Shown here: positions 34,767 through 44,090 of the stretch, piece after piece | How the letters are laid out: every line of letters begins with the position of its first letter | How positions within the stretch are numbered: the stretch's first letter is position 1 | Assembly (NCBI GenBank): GCA_910584645.1 | Contig: CAJUAU010000003.1 | Location: 1 to 64,000 of the forward strand | Reading direction: 5' to 3' | Length of the DNA: 64,000 nucleotides | From: an uncultured Eubacterium sp. | GTDB lineage: Bacteria > Bacillota > Clostridia > Lachnospirales > Lachnospiraceae | Translations under genes and position numbers: made by a program | The notes under the pieces: model-generated | Told to the model about the DNA's origin: nothing | The model's input: the letters and a program-made list of their open reading frames with translations, nothing else | Database searches by the model: none

Positions 34767-35923
34767 ACAAAAAAGAAATTGCTGAGATCAAAAAATTATT
34801 TAAAAAGGACGATAATGGCATTACAAGAATCTGCGGCTGTTATGTGGATGCCGAAAAAAATAAACGCCTGGAACTAAGAGAGGCATTTTATTCCCTGCCG
34901 GAAGAAGAGATGTTCAAATACGTGGAAATTTTCCGCAAAACCCTCTCCGGCACACTGGGAAAAAATCTGATGAATATGGAATTCCCATCGGAGGAGGAAA
35001 CCAGCGAGGAGGGAAAACAGAAGTTTTTGATGGAACTTTTAAAGAGCAGGCTGGAGAACAATGAACTTTTGGACAAATTTTATGACATGGTCATCCAGAC
35101 CTACGGCTATGACGGCAATTATTTTATCATACTGATCCATGATGCTTACGACATCCCCTCTGTAACTGCCGACGGCAATACGATCCTGGGGGACAGCGAC
35201 AATGGGCTTCCCGCCATCGACGCCTCCGATTATGTGTATGATTTTATACTGTGCAGCATCTGTCCTGTGAAATTGTCCAAGGCAGGCCTTTGCTACAACC
35301 CGGAAAAAAACAGTATTGAGGACTGTATGCGGGACTGGCTGGTGCAGCCGCCGGAAAATGGATTTTTATTTCCCGCCTTTAACGACCGGAATACCGACAT
35401 ACATAACCTTCTCTATTTTGCAAGAAATGCAGACGATACGGATATCGATTTTTCTTATGACCTGCTGGGCTGCACTTTCCCCATCCCGGCAGGGGAACAG
35501 CGGGAGACATTCACCACCATTGTTGAAGAATCCCTTGGTACTACCTGCGATTATGAGGTGGTGAGAAACATACACGAAAATCTGAACGAAATGATCTCTG
35601 AGAACAAAGAAAATCCGGAACCTCTGGAACTGGACCGGGAAGATGTGAAAAAACTGCTGACTGCCAGCGGCGTCCCAGAAGAAAAAATGGAGACCTTTGA
35701 AGAGAAATTTACTGAAAACGTAGGAGAATCCCACAAACTGGTGGCCGATAACATCGCCAACGTTAGAAAATTCGAGTTAAAAACCCCGGACGTGACCATT
35801 CAGGTCAATCCAGGACGGACGGATCTCATCGATACGAGGGTCATCGACGGCATCCCCTGTATTGTCATTGAATGCAATGACCAGGTGGAAGTAAACGGGA
35901 TCCGTGTGGCGAATCCGCAGTAA
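34763..35923 (+). CDS. DUF4317 family protein
   Basis: The 386-residue protein begins NKKEIAEIKKLFKKDDNGITRICGCYVD, which with LLGCTFPIPAGEQRETF and the FEEKF...LVADNIANVRKFELKTPDV region matches what I recall of DUF4317. It has no signal peptide or membrane segments and is probably cytosolic. It overlaps ogt by four bases, so the two are co-translated. There is no known function; an association with the repair gene is suggested only by the overlap. Confidence 0.75.
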   Translation: MNKKEIAEIKKLFKKDDNGITRICGCYVDAEKNKRLELREAFYSLPEEEMFKYVEIFRKTLSGTLGKNLMNMEFPSEEETSEEGKQKFLMELLKSRLENNELLDKFYDMVIQTYGYDGNYFIILIHDAYDIPSVTADGNTILGDSDNGLPAIDASDYVYDFILCSICPVKLSKAGLCYNPEKNSIEDCMRDWLVQPPENGFLFPAFNDRNTDIHNLLYFARNADDTDIDFSYDLLGCTFPIPAGEQRETFTTIVEESLGTTCDYEVVRNIHENLNEMISENKENPEPLELDREDVKKLLTASGVPEEKMETFEEKFTENVGESHKLVADNIANVRKFELKTPDVTIQVNPGRTDLIDTRVIDGIPCIVIECNDQVEVNGIRVANPQ

Positions 35924-35954
35924 ATAATCCCTTTTTTAAATATTTTACAGTGAA

Positions 35955-35987
35955 TATCTGCTGGCTCCATTCATAAGCCAGCAGATA
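35955..35987. terminator. Hairpin between convergent DUF4317 and DUF6033-like genes
   Basis: TATCTGCTGGCT (35955-35966) and AGCCAGCAGATA (35976-35987) form a perfect 12-bp stem with a nine-base loop between two convergent genes. T-tracts are weak, so termination is inferred mainly from position. Confidence 0.6.
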
Positions 35988-35996
35988 ACACCTCCG

Positions 35997-36698
35997 TTAT
36001 TGAACCTCCAGGTTTTCTTCCATCATAACCTCATGGATAAGCTGCTGTACCTCCTCACGGGTTTCGACTGGATCTGTCTCGTGATCCTTTTCTTTCTCCT
36101 TCGTCTCCTCTGCCTTTTTCTCTAACTGTTCCTTGAGTTTTTCTGCCTTTTCACGGGCTTTTTTGCGGGTTTTCTCAATGTGTTTTTCCGTGTTTTTCTT
36201 GGTCTCTTCCTGGATTTTTTTATTCAGCCTGTCATCGCGGCGCGTATAGGCAAAATGATAATGATTCCCCTCTTCATCCACATACCAGTGGCTGGTCCGC
36301 TCCACAACACCGCCAAGGGAATTATAATATGCGTTTGCGGTTCGTTCTGCCCTCTCAATATCTTTTAATTTCTGTGTATACTGTGCCGCCGCTTCCGGAT
36401 CCTTCTGCATTTTCTCCAGAAGTTTTGGGTTTACTGTAATAACTCCCGCCCTTTTGTCCTTCTGCATACTAAGGGCAGAGCCGATCTCCAGTTTCGTATA
36501 TGGCACCTGGTTCTGTAAGCTTCTGAGATATTCCTCGTTATCTGTTCCCTTCGTCTTCTCCCTTTTCTCCATTATGATTCCGGGTGTTCGGTAAACATCG
36601 CCTGCCCTTTTCTGTCCGGAAGCCTCTGCATCCTTTTTTTGCATCGCTGAGACGCTCTCATACACATTATTATAAGTTCCTATACTTGAAACAGCCAT
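35997..36698 (-). CDS. DUF6033-like protein with charged coiled-coil tail
   Basis: The 233-residue protein starts AVSSIGTYNNVYESVSAM. From about residue 145 it carries a highly charged Lys/Glu coiled coil (DDRLNKKIQEETKK onward to about 205). The middle holds ITVNPKLLEKMQKDPEAAAQYTQKLKDIE and YYNSLGGVVERTSHWYVDEEGNHYHFAYTRR, which I tentatively link to DUF6033. It is probably cytoplasmic; the function is unknown. GGAGGAATAGT precedes the ATG. It lies downstream of the BlaI/M56 pair but has its own 79-base gap. Confidence 0.65.
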   Translation of the reverse strand: MAVSSIGTYNNVYESVSAMQKKDAEASGQKRAGDVYRTPGIIMEKREKTKGTDNEEYLRSLQNQVPYTKLEIGSALSMQKDKRAGVITVNPKLLEKMQKDPEAAAQYTQKLKDIERAERTANAYYNSLGGVVERTSHWYVDEEGNHYHFAYTRRDDRLNKKIQEETKKNTEKHIEKTRKKAREKAEKLKEQLEKKAEETKEKEKDHETDPVETREEVQQLIHEVMMEENLEVQ

Positions 36699-36777
36699 AC
36701 TATTCCTCCATTCCGAGAACCTTTGTGTTCTCTGTTACAAACATACTGCCACCAGTGTGCTCCACCTTAAATAAAGA

Positions 36778-38019
36778 TCAGATCCATTTAAATAGAAGTG
36801 TAAGGAATCTGGTATCATTGTTCTGGTAGGGAAGCCTCAACAGCCCGTCCTTTTGATTCCTAACTACATATACGGCGTTCCCACCGCCGCCGATCCCCGG
36901 CATTTTAGTAAAACCGCCAAATAAAATATAATAAGAATCCAATTGGATCTGCTGTTCCCCAAAAATCTGATCCATTGCTTCCTGGTCTACCTGCACTTCA
37001 TCGCTGCCGATTTCAATGGCACGGTACAGGGCAGTTTTATTACTGATCTCCACAAATTTATCCTCATCACTGAGAATCAAAATTTCCTTATCTTCCGTAT
37101 AATTGGGATAAGAATTCCCATGGATCAGACAAAACAGTCCGAGTACTGCCACGATGCCAGCGGCACAAACAGCAAATACTTTTTGCCTCTTATAGGGCCG
37201 AAACCCAGCGATTCGGCTAAATCGTTTTTTGGTGATCCGGTATTCATTTGTTTCGGCAAATGCTGCCCCTGGTGCTGACGATGCTTCCTGAATCAAAGAC
37301 ATGCTATGTAACAGCAATTTCCCATACTCGTAGGCACTCCTGCCGCTTTTCTGGATGGTCACCTGATCACAGATCTCTTCCAGATCCTGCCGCACCGCCT
37401 TCGTGCACAGAGTTAAAAATGGATTCATCCACAAAAGGCTGCGCCCAATATCCCACAGAAAATACAACCACAAATGTCCCAGATGGATATGTGTCTGTTC
37501 GTGCAGATAAACAAGCTGCAGATCCTCCGTCAAAAAAGTTTCTGCCATGACTCTGGGCAGAACAACCCGGTTACGGACCAGCCCTGTACTAAATGGCGTA
37601 AATGAAAAATCTCCCACCCATACCTCATGCCCGTTTAAATCCCATTTTTTCATACCGGTAACAAAATTCTTCACGCGCCTGCGCCGGATAAAAATAACAG
37701 CCGCCGTTACCAGCATTCCAGCCAGATAACCATAACGCACCCAGGCAGATTTCATACATGCGTGATTCCACCACCAGAACAAACGAACCATCCAGGGGGA
37801 CTGATAAAACAGTTTCAGCCTCCCGACAAAGGGAATGACTAAAAATACAGCCCAGCACATTCCCTTTAGGAATATACGGTTTTTAAGACATGTATGCCGC
37901 AGGATGAGTACCACCGCCAGGGCCGCGAAGGAAAACAATACGCATCTGCCAAGCTGTATCGAATAATAAACAACAAAACAATCCAGATATTCCAGGATTC
38001 TTCTTCCGGTTTCCAGCAC
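36778..38019 (-). CDS. BlaR1/MecR1-like M56 membrane metalloprotease
   Basis: The 413-residue sensor has four N-terminal hydrophobic segments and the M56 zinc motif HEQTHIHLGHLW (HExxH) in the cytoplasmic loop. Another membrane segment lies near 275-295 (KVFAVCAAGIVAVLGLFCLI), followed by an extracytoplasmic tail of about 120 residues. That tail is too short for a penicillin-binding sensor domain, so the signal sensed is unknown. It starts at a GTG with GAGGG upstream, two bases after the BlaI-like gene. Such proteases relieve repression by the partner repressor. Confidence 0.85.
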   Translation of the reverse strand: MLETGRRILEYLDCFVVYYSIQLGRCVLFSFAALAVVLILRHTCLKNRIFLKGMCWAVFLVIPFVGRLKLFYQSPWMVRLFWWWNHACMKSAWVRYGYLAGMLVTAAVIFIRRRRVKNFVTGMKKWDLNGHEVWVGDFSFTPFSTGLVRNRVVLPRVMAETFLTEDLQLVYLHEQTHIHLGHLWLYFLWDIGRSLLWMNPFLTLCTKAVRQDLEEICDQVTIQKSGRSAYEYGKLLLHSMSLIQEASSAPGAAFAETNEYRITKKRFSRIAGFRPYKRQKVFAVCAAGIVAVLGLFCLIHGNSYPNYTEDKEILILSDEDKFVEISNKTALYRAIEIGSDEVQVDQEAMDQIFGEQQIQLDSYYILFGGFTKMPGIGGGGNAVYVVRNQKDGLLRLPYQNNDTRFLTLLFKWI

Positions 38020-38021
38020 AG

Positions 38022-38423
38022 TTATCCCTCACCCTTTCCCTTGTTTTCCTCCAGAAGTGCTTCCAGTTCTCCGATCTGCTCAGCGGTCAGGGCGCTGCTC
38101 TGTAATAGCGATGCGATCGCTCCCGTCTGGCTCCCGGCAAAATAGCATTCTATAAAACGCCTGCTCTTTTCCCTTCTGCACTCTGCCCTGCTCTTCCTGG
38201 AAAAATAGTGATATACTCTTGCATCCTTTTCATCTACTATGTAATCAACCAGTTCTTTCTGACACAATCGGTTGAGAAGAACTCGGACCATTCTCGAAGT
38301 CATATTCCTATGTTCTCCCAGGCGTCTGATGATCTCAGCGGAGGGAAGGGGGTCCCTGCTCTCCCATAACACTTCCATCACCTGCCATTCACTGTCACTT
38401 GGTGCCCTGTCTTCTTTTGACAT
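38022..38423 (-). CDS. BlaI/MecI/CopY family repressor
   Basis: The 133-residue winged-helix regulator (SDSEWQVMEVLWESRDPLPSAEIIRRL, MVRVLLNRLCQKELVDYIVDEKDARVYHYF) is followed by a dimerisation tail. It is paired with the M56 protease gene downstream, together forming a BlaR1-BlaI-type signalling unit. The start at 38423 follows GGGAGG. A 13-bp palindrome at 38484-38496 may be its operator. No beta-lactamase or PBP gene is adjacent; the nearest neighbour upstream is the GH115 gene, separated by a terminator. Confidence 0.88.
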   Translation of the reverse strand: MSKEDRAPSDSEWQVMEVLWESRDPLPSAEIIRRLGEHRNMTSRMVRVLLNRLCQKELVDYIVDEKDARVYHYFSRKSRAECRREKSRRFIECYFAGSQTGAIASLLQSSALTAEQIGELEALLEENKGKGEG

Positions 38424-38483
38424 CTGTATCCTCCCTCTCATGCTTTATATACGGTGTCATTATTTATATCGGATAACACTTGT

Positions 38484-38496
38484 TAATAATTAACGT
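38484..38496. promoter_or_regulatory. Candidate BlaI-type operator
   Basis: GTTAATAATTAAC is a perfect odd-centred palindrome about 60 bases upstream of the repressor gene. A further related half-site, GTTAAT, lies at 38501-38506. The TACA/TGTA core of classical BlaI sites is absent. Confidence 0.4.
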
Positions 38497-38514
38497 TTGT
38501 TAATATGTTTCTGT

Positions 38515-38562
38515 AAAAAACCACCCTCAACATCCAGATCTTTGTCTCTCTGTTGAGGATGG
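38515..38562 (-). terminator. Terminator of the GH115 gene
   Basis: On the minus strand CCATCCTCAACA and TGTTGAGGGTGG pair as a 12-position stem with a single T-G wobble (loop of 18 bases), followed by six Ts at 38515-38520. It separates the glycosidase from the blaI-like gene. Confidence 0.8.
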
Positions 38563-38611
38563 TCCATATGTGCAAAATCTACTGTCCCATTATTTTATAA
38601 ACTTCACACTC

Positions 38612-41600
38612 CTACTCTTTCCCTACATAATAGCTTTCTTCTGGTCCCAGATGGGATGCCGCAACCGGCTCTTCAGATACCACTAATTTCTGAAGAACGA
38701 ATGCCGGATCCATGGCATAAATACGGATCGTATTGACTCCGGCCTTTAATACCACCTCACTCTGGGTCTTTCTGCCATTTGCCTCAACATCTTTCGTCCA
38801 TGAGCCGCTGTACTCCCCTGCCTTAAAGGTTGCCGGATCCACCGTATTAAGCTTCTCTGCTTTTCCTCCATTTACAGATACTCCATAATAGATCCCCACG
38901 TCTTCGCGCAGCAGATTATTGGATGGCGCGGTATAGGCAGTCAGCTGGTAGGTACCTGCCTTCTCCACGGAAACAAGGTATTCTGCCCATGCCGCATTTT
39001 CTGGAACAGACGCAGTTTTTACATCCGTCGGTAACGCTTTTAAAGATTCTCCGGTTTTTCCATATTTATGGATCACAGAGATCTCCGTTCCGTTGGTTCC
39101 CTTGCCGCTCTGGCTGAAATGCCCCGGCAGGATGGAGGCATATCCATTGGCATAGATAAAGGTATTGGCCGCCAGCCCCTCCGTATTGATCTTTCTTGTC
39201 TTCACCTGGATCGTTACAACCTGGGTACCGCTCTGAATCTGGACTGTTCCCGAAACTTCTGGATTTTTGCTCCAGTCAACGGATATCTGAAGGCTGTCCT
39301 GCATCTCCACCTGTCCGGAGGTCTTTGATACCTGAATCCAGTCAGCAGAGGCCTTCACCGTGTAAGCCAATGGATTTTCTCCCATATTGGCTAAAGTTAT
39401 CTTATAAGCCTCTTTTCCGGTACTGGTAAATTCGTCCAGCTGGCATTCTCCCTCCCGGTAAGCTTCCGCCTGATTTTCAAGAGTGACAGAAAGACCTGTC
39501 TGATCCGATTCTGTCAGCCGCTTCGGAGTCGGGTATTTCCATCCCTTTGACTCCCATGTGACATAGCCTACATGTGGAGAACTCATCATATTTTTCCATT
39601 TATCCCCCACACCCGGCATATCGTTATTGTATGTGTCCTGGAGATCTTTATCCTGCTGGATGGAATCTTCCACCAGTGCCGCATACAGATTCGCATTCAT
39701 ACTGCCAAGGTCATAAAAATATTGGTTCAGTCCTTTGGCAATCTGCATTTTCGCTACCGCTGCCGCTCCCGCTACAGGATAATAAACCAGCTGAAAATAT
39801 GCCGCCTGATGGCTTTCCGGAATGATGTCCTTATACTCCTCTGCCATCCGCTCCATTTTCTGGACACGGTCCAGCACTCTTGCCGCTTCGTTATAATTGG
39901 AAGCATGGTAGGTATTCTCACTTATAACTTCTGGCTTACAGGAACCATGGAGCCATGTGTACTCCTGCATCAGGAAACGAAGGTCCTGAACCTGCTTCTC
40001 ATCCAGGGAAGAGCCAAACTGCTGTCTTACCCAGCGGTTTATATATTCTTCGGTGCGGTTCAGTCCATTTTTCCCCCAGGTATCGTAGTCATATGCCATA
40101 TCAAGGAAATAAGAAATATTCATTTCCATCGGCTTCAGATCGCCCACATTGACGATCCAGATATCATCAATACCGTGTTCATAAGCCATGGTCATCTGTT
40201 CCCACACTTTGTTGAGTTCCACAGTATTGATCCACTCATAAGAAGTCGGTCCTCCGTGATAGTCAAAGTGATAATACATTCCCCAGCCGCCGGGACGGTT
40301 TTTCGTCTCCAGGTCGGGAAGTGTCCGCATATTGCCAAAATTATCGTCACAGAGCATGATCGTCACATCATCCAGCACATCCCACTTTTTAAGTCCCTCA
40401 GCTTTCTCTGTTCCATGCCAGAACTTTTCTACCTCTTTGTAGACGGTAAGTACCTGCGGCGCCTCTGACAGATCATTTTCCTTCAGAATATTTTTCTGGA
40501 CGGTAATGACCTTTTTCAAGAGCTCAATATTTTCCTCATCCGTTCCGGAAAGAGCGGAATCCGCCTCTCCGCGCATTCCCAGCGTATATACGTTTTCAAA
40601 AGCCATATTCCGTTTTACGCCGTCCTGCCAGAACTTTGTGATGGCCTCTTCGTTGGTGTTAAAATTCCATTTATTGCTGCTGCCGTATTTTTGGTATATC
40701 CTCTGCCACTCTACACCAGCACGGCACAGCGGCTCATGATGGGAGGTCCCCATTACGATGCCGTACTTGTCGGCGAGCTCTGCATTGGCAGTCTTGCTGG
40801 ATTTACCATCCTCACTGAAATTATTGGACCACATCGCCGGCCACAGATAATTTCCCTTGCAGCGCAGTATTAATTCGAATACATGCTTATAAAATTCTTC
40901 GTTATAGCCTTTGAATTTGGCATTTACCCATCCAGTCAGGGATGGAGCCTCGTCATTCAAAAATATTCCACGGTATTTTACCGATGGTTCTTTGGAAGTC
41001 ACATTCAGTTCGGAATCATCCAGAACAATGCTGTCTTTTTTGTCCGGTGCAGCATCCGCCCAGAAAACCCAGGGAGAGACACCGATCAGCTCAGAAATAT
41101 GATAGATACCGTAAATGGTTCCCCGCTTATCGCTTCCTGCTATGACAAGCCCCCGGTCAACGCCCGGTGAAGGATGATCCACGATCTGGATCTTATACGT
41201 CTCCCTCTTGCCCTGAATGGCTGACACGTCCAGCTTACCAGCCGCAATCAGCGAATCGATGACCTGATTGTTTCCAATGGAACCTGCGTATATAGCAGTT
41301 CCAATAATATCACCGGGATCCGTGACCACATCCGGTCTGCACTCACTGGTTAATACCCGCTCAACATCATCGGCTAAAGAATCTGCCGCAAGACTTATCC
41401 CTTCATAATCATCCCCTGTATCGTCTACATAGATCGAAACGTAATTGAAGCCCTCTGCCAATGTAAATGTTTTCTGGGGCTGAGGAGCTGGATCCGTGAC
41501 AGACGGAGCAGATCCCGTAGTCTGTGGCGGAGCCGCTGTGATTTTGGGACAAACAGATGCCTCTGTCACACTAACTGCACAGACCGCCTTCGCTCCCCTT

Positions 41601-42187
41601 CCATCTGCAGCATAGGCCGTAATTTTAACCGGCCCTGTTTCTTTCGCCGTCACAACCCCATTGCTGTTCACTTTGGCAACTGATGTGTTGGAACTCTGAA
41701 ATGTCACTTTCTTCATAGTGGCATTTTTCGGCGACACCGATGCTCCCAGCTGCATCTTCTGACCTTTTAGAAGAGTCACGCTTTTCTGATCCAGAGCAAC
41801 TTTCTTTACCTTTTTAAATGCTTTGAATACAGTGACTGTCAATTTAACACTCTTCTTTGGCTTGGTCTGGCTGGAAACCGTGATCACCGCTTTTCCTGCC
41901 TTCTTCGCTTTGAGCTTTCCTTTTTTATTTACGGAAACCACCGCTTTTTTACTGGAACTATATGTAATCTTTTTACTTATTCCAGATGGTTTCACTTTCA
42001 CTTTAAGAGAAAATGTCTCTCCTTTTTTCATCCCCAGCGTCTTTACCGCTGGTTTAGACAGCGTAATGCTTTTTACTGTCTTTTTCGCCGCATGTGCTGT
42101 TTCTGGTACGACGACCGCTGCCGCCATGACGGCAACCGCCATAACCGCTGCCAGCACACGCCGCAGTCTATTATTGTAACATTTCAC
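38612..42187 (-). CDS. Secreted GH115 xylan alpha-1,2-glucuronidase with Ig-like domains
   Basis: The 1191-residue product has a signal peptide (AAVMAVAVMAAAVVVPETAHA), two bacterial Ig-like Big_2 domains (about 37-123 and 126-208) and a short Pro-rich linker. The GH115 catalytic region follows (about 250-890; GSDKRGTIYGIYHISELIGVSPW, CKGNYLWPAMWSNNF, MGTSHHEPLCRAG, NVYTLGMRGEADS). A C-terminal beta-sandwich region completes it. GH115 enzymes remove (4-O-methyl-)glucuronic acid side chains from xylan. The Ig-like domains suggest cell-surface association. Translation starts at a GTG (42187) with AAGGAG eight bases upstream. It fits a plant-fibre-degrading gut bacterium. Confidence 0.9.
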   Translation of the reverse strand: MKCYNNRLRRVLAAVMAVAVMAAAVVVPETAHAAKKTVKSITLSKPAVKTLGMKKGETFSLKVKVKPSGISKKITYSSSKKAVVSVNKKGKLKAKKAGKAVITVSSQTKPKKSVKLTVTVFKAFKKVKKVALDQKSVTLLKGQKMQLGASVSPKNATMKKVTFQSSNTSVAKVNSNGVVTAKETGPVKITAYAADGRGAKAVCAVSVTEASVCPKITAAPPQTTGSAPSVTDPAPQPQKTFTLAEGFNYVSIYVDDTGDDYEGISLAADSLADDVERVLTSECRPDVVTDPGDIIGTAIYAGSIGNNQVIDSLIAAGKLDVSAIQGKRETYKIQIVDHPSPGVDRGLVIAGSDKRGTIYGIYHISELIGVSPWVFWADAAPDKKDSIVLDDSELNVTSKEPSVKYRGIFLNDEAPSLTGWVNAKFKGYNEEFYKHVFELILRCKGNYLWPAMWSNNFSEDGKSSKTANAELADKYGIVMGTSHHEPLCRAGVEWQRIYQKYGSSNKWNFNTNEEAITKFWQDGVKRNMAFENVYTLGMRGEADSALSGTDEENIELLKKVITVQKNILKENDLSEAPQVLTVYKEVEKFWHGTEKAEGLKKWDVLDDVTIMLCDDNFGNMRTLPDLETKNRPGGWGMYYHFDYHGGPTSYEWINTVELNKVWEQMTMAYEHGIDDIWIVNVGDLKPMEMNISYFLDMAYDYDTWGKNGLNRTEEYINRWVRQQFGSSLDEKQVQDLRFLMQEYTWLHGSCKPEVISENTYHASNYNEAARVLDRVQKMERMAEEYKDIIPESHQAAYFQLVYYPVAGAAAVAKMQIAKGLNQYFYDLGSMNANLYAALVEDSIQQDKDLQDTYNNDMPGVGDKWKNMMSSPHVGYVTWESKGWKYPTPKRLTESDQTGLSVTLENQAEAYREGECQLDEFTSTGKEAYKITLANMGENPLAYTVKASADWIQVSKTSGQVEMQDSLQISVDWSKNPEVSGTVQIQSGTQVVTIQVKTRKINTEGLAANTFIYANGYASILPGHFSQSGKGTNGTEISVIHKYGKTGESLKALPTDVKTASVPENAAWAEYLVSVEKAGTYQLTAYTAPSNNLLREDVGIYYGVSVNGGKAEKLNTVDPATFKAGEYSGSWTKDVEANGRKTQSEVVLKAGVNTIRIYAMDPAFVLQKLVVSEEPVAASHLGPEESYYVGKE

Positions 42188-42281
42188 AAAATCATCTCCT
42201 TTTCTTTTTGTTTATTGTACAATATTCACTATAAGATCACGATTGCAATTCTTAAAAAAGTGATTGCAAATATTGGTCTTT

Positions 42282-43751
42282 TCACTGCAGACGTTTTTCC
42301 AACGCATTCACCACTGTCTCCAGCACTTTGATCCTGGCATAATATTTGGAATTGGCCTCTACCACGATCCATGGGGCGTCTTCCGTAGAAGTACGTACGA
42401 TCATTTCGTCCACAGCCTTTTCATACAGATCCCACTTTGCCCGGTTACGCCAATCTTCATCCGTGATCTTCCACTGTTTTTCCGGGGTGTTTTCTCTCTC
42501 CCGGAACCTGCGCTCCTGTTCCTCCTTATCAATGTGAAGCCAGAACTTCAGTACAATGTAACCGGCGTTCGTAAACTGCTCTTCCATATTGTTGATCTCG
42601 CTGTATGCGCGGCTCCATTCCCGCTCCCTGGCAAATCCCTCAATGCGCTCCACCAGAACCCTGCCATACCAGGTGCGGTCAAAGATCGCCATATGCCCGG
42701 CTTTGGGAATCCGCTCCCAAAATCTCCACAGATAGTGGTGTGCCTTTTCAATGTCGTTGGGTGCCGCTACAGGAACCACTTCATATCCTCTCGGATCCAT
42801 CGCCTGGGTGAGGCGCTTGATGGCGCCGCCCTTACCGCCGGCATCCCAGCCCTCAAATGCAAGGATAACAGGAACCCTTTTCAGATACATTTTATTGTGA
42901 AGGGCAAGAAGACGCTTCTGCAGTTCTTTTTTCTTTTTCTTATATTCTTCCCGTTCCATGGACTTGCTCAGGTCAATTCCCTGAAGCACGCCATTCCGGA
43001 ACCTTTCTCCATCAGGTGCTGTTCCACTGCCTCCACTGTTGCCTCTGCCGGCCTCCTTGGAAAGAGATTCCTCTGCTTCCCTCACCGCGCGCTCCATTCT
43101 TTCTACCATTGTAGTAATTATTTTACAGGTGGCATACTGTTTATCCGTCGCCTCCACCACGGTCCAAGGAGCTTTTGCCGTATCGGTATGAACCAGAACC
43201 CGGTCGTATTCTTTCAGGCATTTTTCATAATTTTTGTTGTTTATCTTATCCTTTTCCGTTACTCTCCAGCTGGTCTCACTACTCTTTTCCAATTTTTCCA
43301 GTCTCTTTTTCTGCTCCTGCTTAGAGATCATCAGGAAAAATTTAATGATCAGACAGCCGTCCTCTGTCAGCATTTCCTCGAAATCCAGCACTTCCTTTTC
43401 AGAAATGATCTGCTCGTACACCCCCTTATACCAGCTCTGGTCAAAAATATGCATCCTTCCTTTCTCCGGCGTCTTTGTGAAATACCGCCAGAAATAAGGG
43501 CGCATCACTTCATCCTCCTTATCCCTTCCCACAGTAAACACTTTAAAACCGCGGGGATCCAGAGACTGGATCATCCGGTTTATCATTGTTCCTTTTCCCG
43601 ACGCATCCAATCCCTCAAATACGACCATGACCGGGATCTGTTTATCCTTACACGCCCGCTGCAGTTCCCCAAAACGTACCTCCAGCTGATCCATCTTCTC
43701 ATCATATTCTTTCTTCTGCATCGACTTGTTCACATCAATCTGCCCCAACAT
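42282..43751 (-). CDS. pap: Polyphosphate:AMP phosphotransferase, two-domain PPK2
   Basis: The 489-residue protein is a tandem of two PPK2 domains, each with Walker A (FEGLDASGKG at about 45-54 and FEGWDAGGKG in the second half), a PRG-containing loop (SLDPRGFKV, AMDPRGYEV) and a lid motif (FDQSWYKGV, FDRTWYGRV). The fused class II form phosphorylates AMP to ADP with polyphosphate. Catalysis usually lies in the C-terminal domain, which here has the better-preserved YGR lid. The start at 43751 follows GGAGG nine bases upstream. It would regenerate ADP in stress or nucleotide salvage. Confidence 0.88.
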   Translation of the reverse strand: MLGQIDVNKSMQKKEYDEKMDQLEVRFGELQRACKDKQIPVMVVFEGLDASGKGTMINRMIQSLDPRGFKVFTVGRDKEDEVMRPYFWRYFTKTPEKGRMHIFDQSWYKGVYEQIISEKEVLDFEEMLTEDGCLIIKFFLMISKQEQKKRLEKLEKSSETSWRVTEKDKINNKNYEKCLKEYDRVLVHTDTAKAPWTVVEATDKQYATCKIITTMVERMERAVREAEESLSKEAGRGNSGGSGTAPDGERFRNGVLQGIDLSKSMEREEYKKKKKELQKRLLALHNKMYLKRVPVILAFEGWDAGGKGGAIKRLTQAMDPRGYEVVPVAAPNDIEKAHHYLWRFWERIPKAGHMAIFDRTWYGRVLVERIEGFAREREWSRAYSEINNMEEQFTNAGYIVLKFWLHIDKEEQERRFRERENTPEKQWKITDEDWRNRAKWDLYEKAVDEMIVRTSTEDAPWIVVEANSKYYARIKVLETVVNALEKRLQ

Positions 43752-43994
43752 AACGATCGACCTCCATTCCACATAAATCATAGGAAACAGCGAATATTTT
43801 TCTGTTACCTATGCCCCAACATTTCTATCTTCTATTATAAATCATAAATACATTTTTTCATACTGTTTTTTTATCTTTAAGATATACAATTCAATTTTAC
43901 TTGCAGGGGAAAGGTTTAAATTAGAATTGGCAGAAATATTCATATTCTATTTGATTTTTGTTCCAAAAAATACTTCATAGAAGAGAAAAAATTG

Positions 43995-44070
43995 CCAGGG
44001 CGTGTCTGAAAACTGCTTTCTGCGGGTTGTGTGTCACAATCTGCAGAATGAGTTTTCAGACACGCCCTGG
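43995..44070. mobile_element. Palindromic MITE-like element
   Basis: CCAGGGCGTGTCTGAAAACT (43995-44014) is the exact reverse complement of 44051-44070. The interior also pairs (TTCTGC/GCAGAA and TTGTG/CACAA), so the whole 76 bases fold into one long hairpin. There is no coding capacity. It lies in the roughly 340-base gap between the PPK2 and XRE genes (43752-44090), 20 bases beyond the XRE stop, where nothing else is visible. The 20-base arms look like terminal inverted repeats of a DDE transposon. It may also terminate transcription. Confidence 0.7.
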
Positions 44071-44090
44071 GGAAACCAGTTTAAAATATA

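Noticed and set aside
39572..40468. A 298-codon open frame on the plus strand antisense to the GH115 gene
   Set aside because: No recognisable domain or upstream signal. The opposite strand encodes the conserved catalytic core.
42264..43847. A 527-codon open frame on the plus strand antisense to the PPK2 gene
   Set aside because: It has no family signatures and is rich in Phe/Leu/His as expected of a mirror frame. The minus strand carries two complete PPK2 domains with motifs and a ribosome-binding site.
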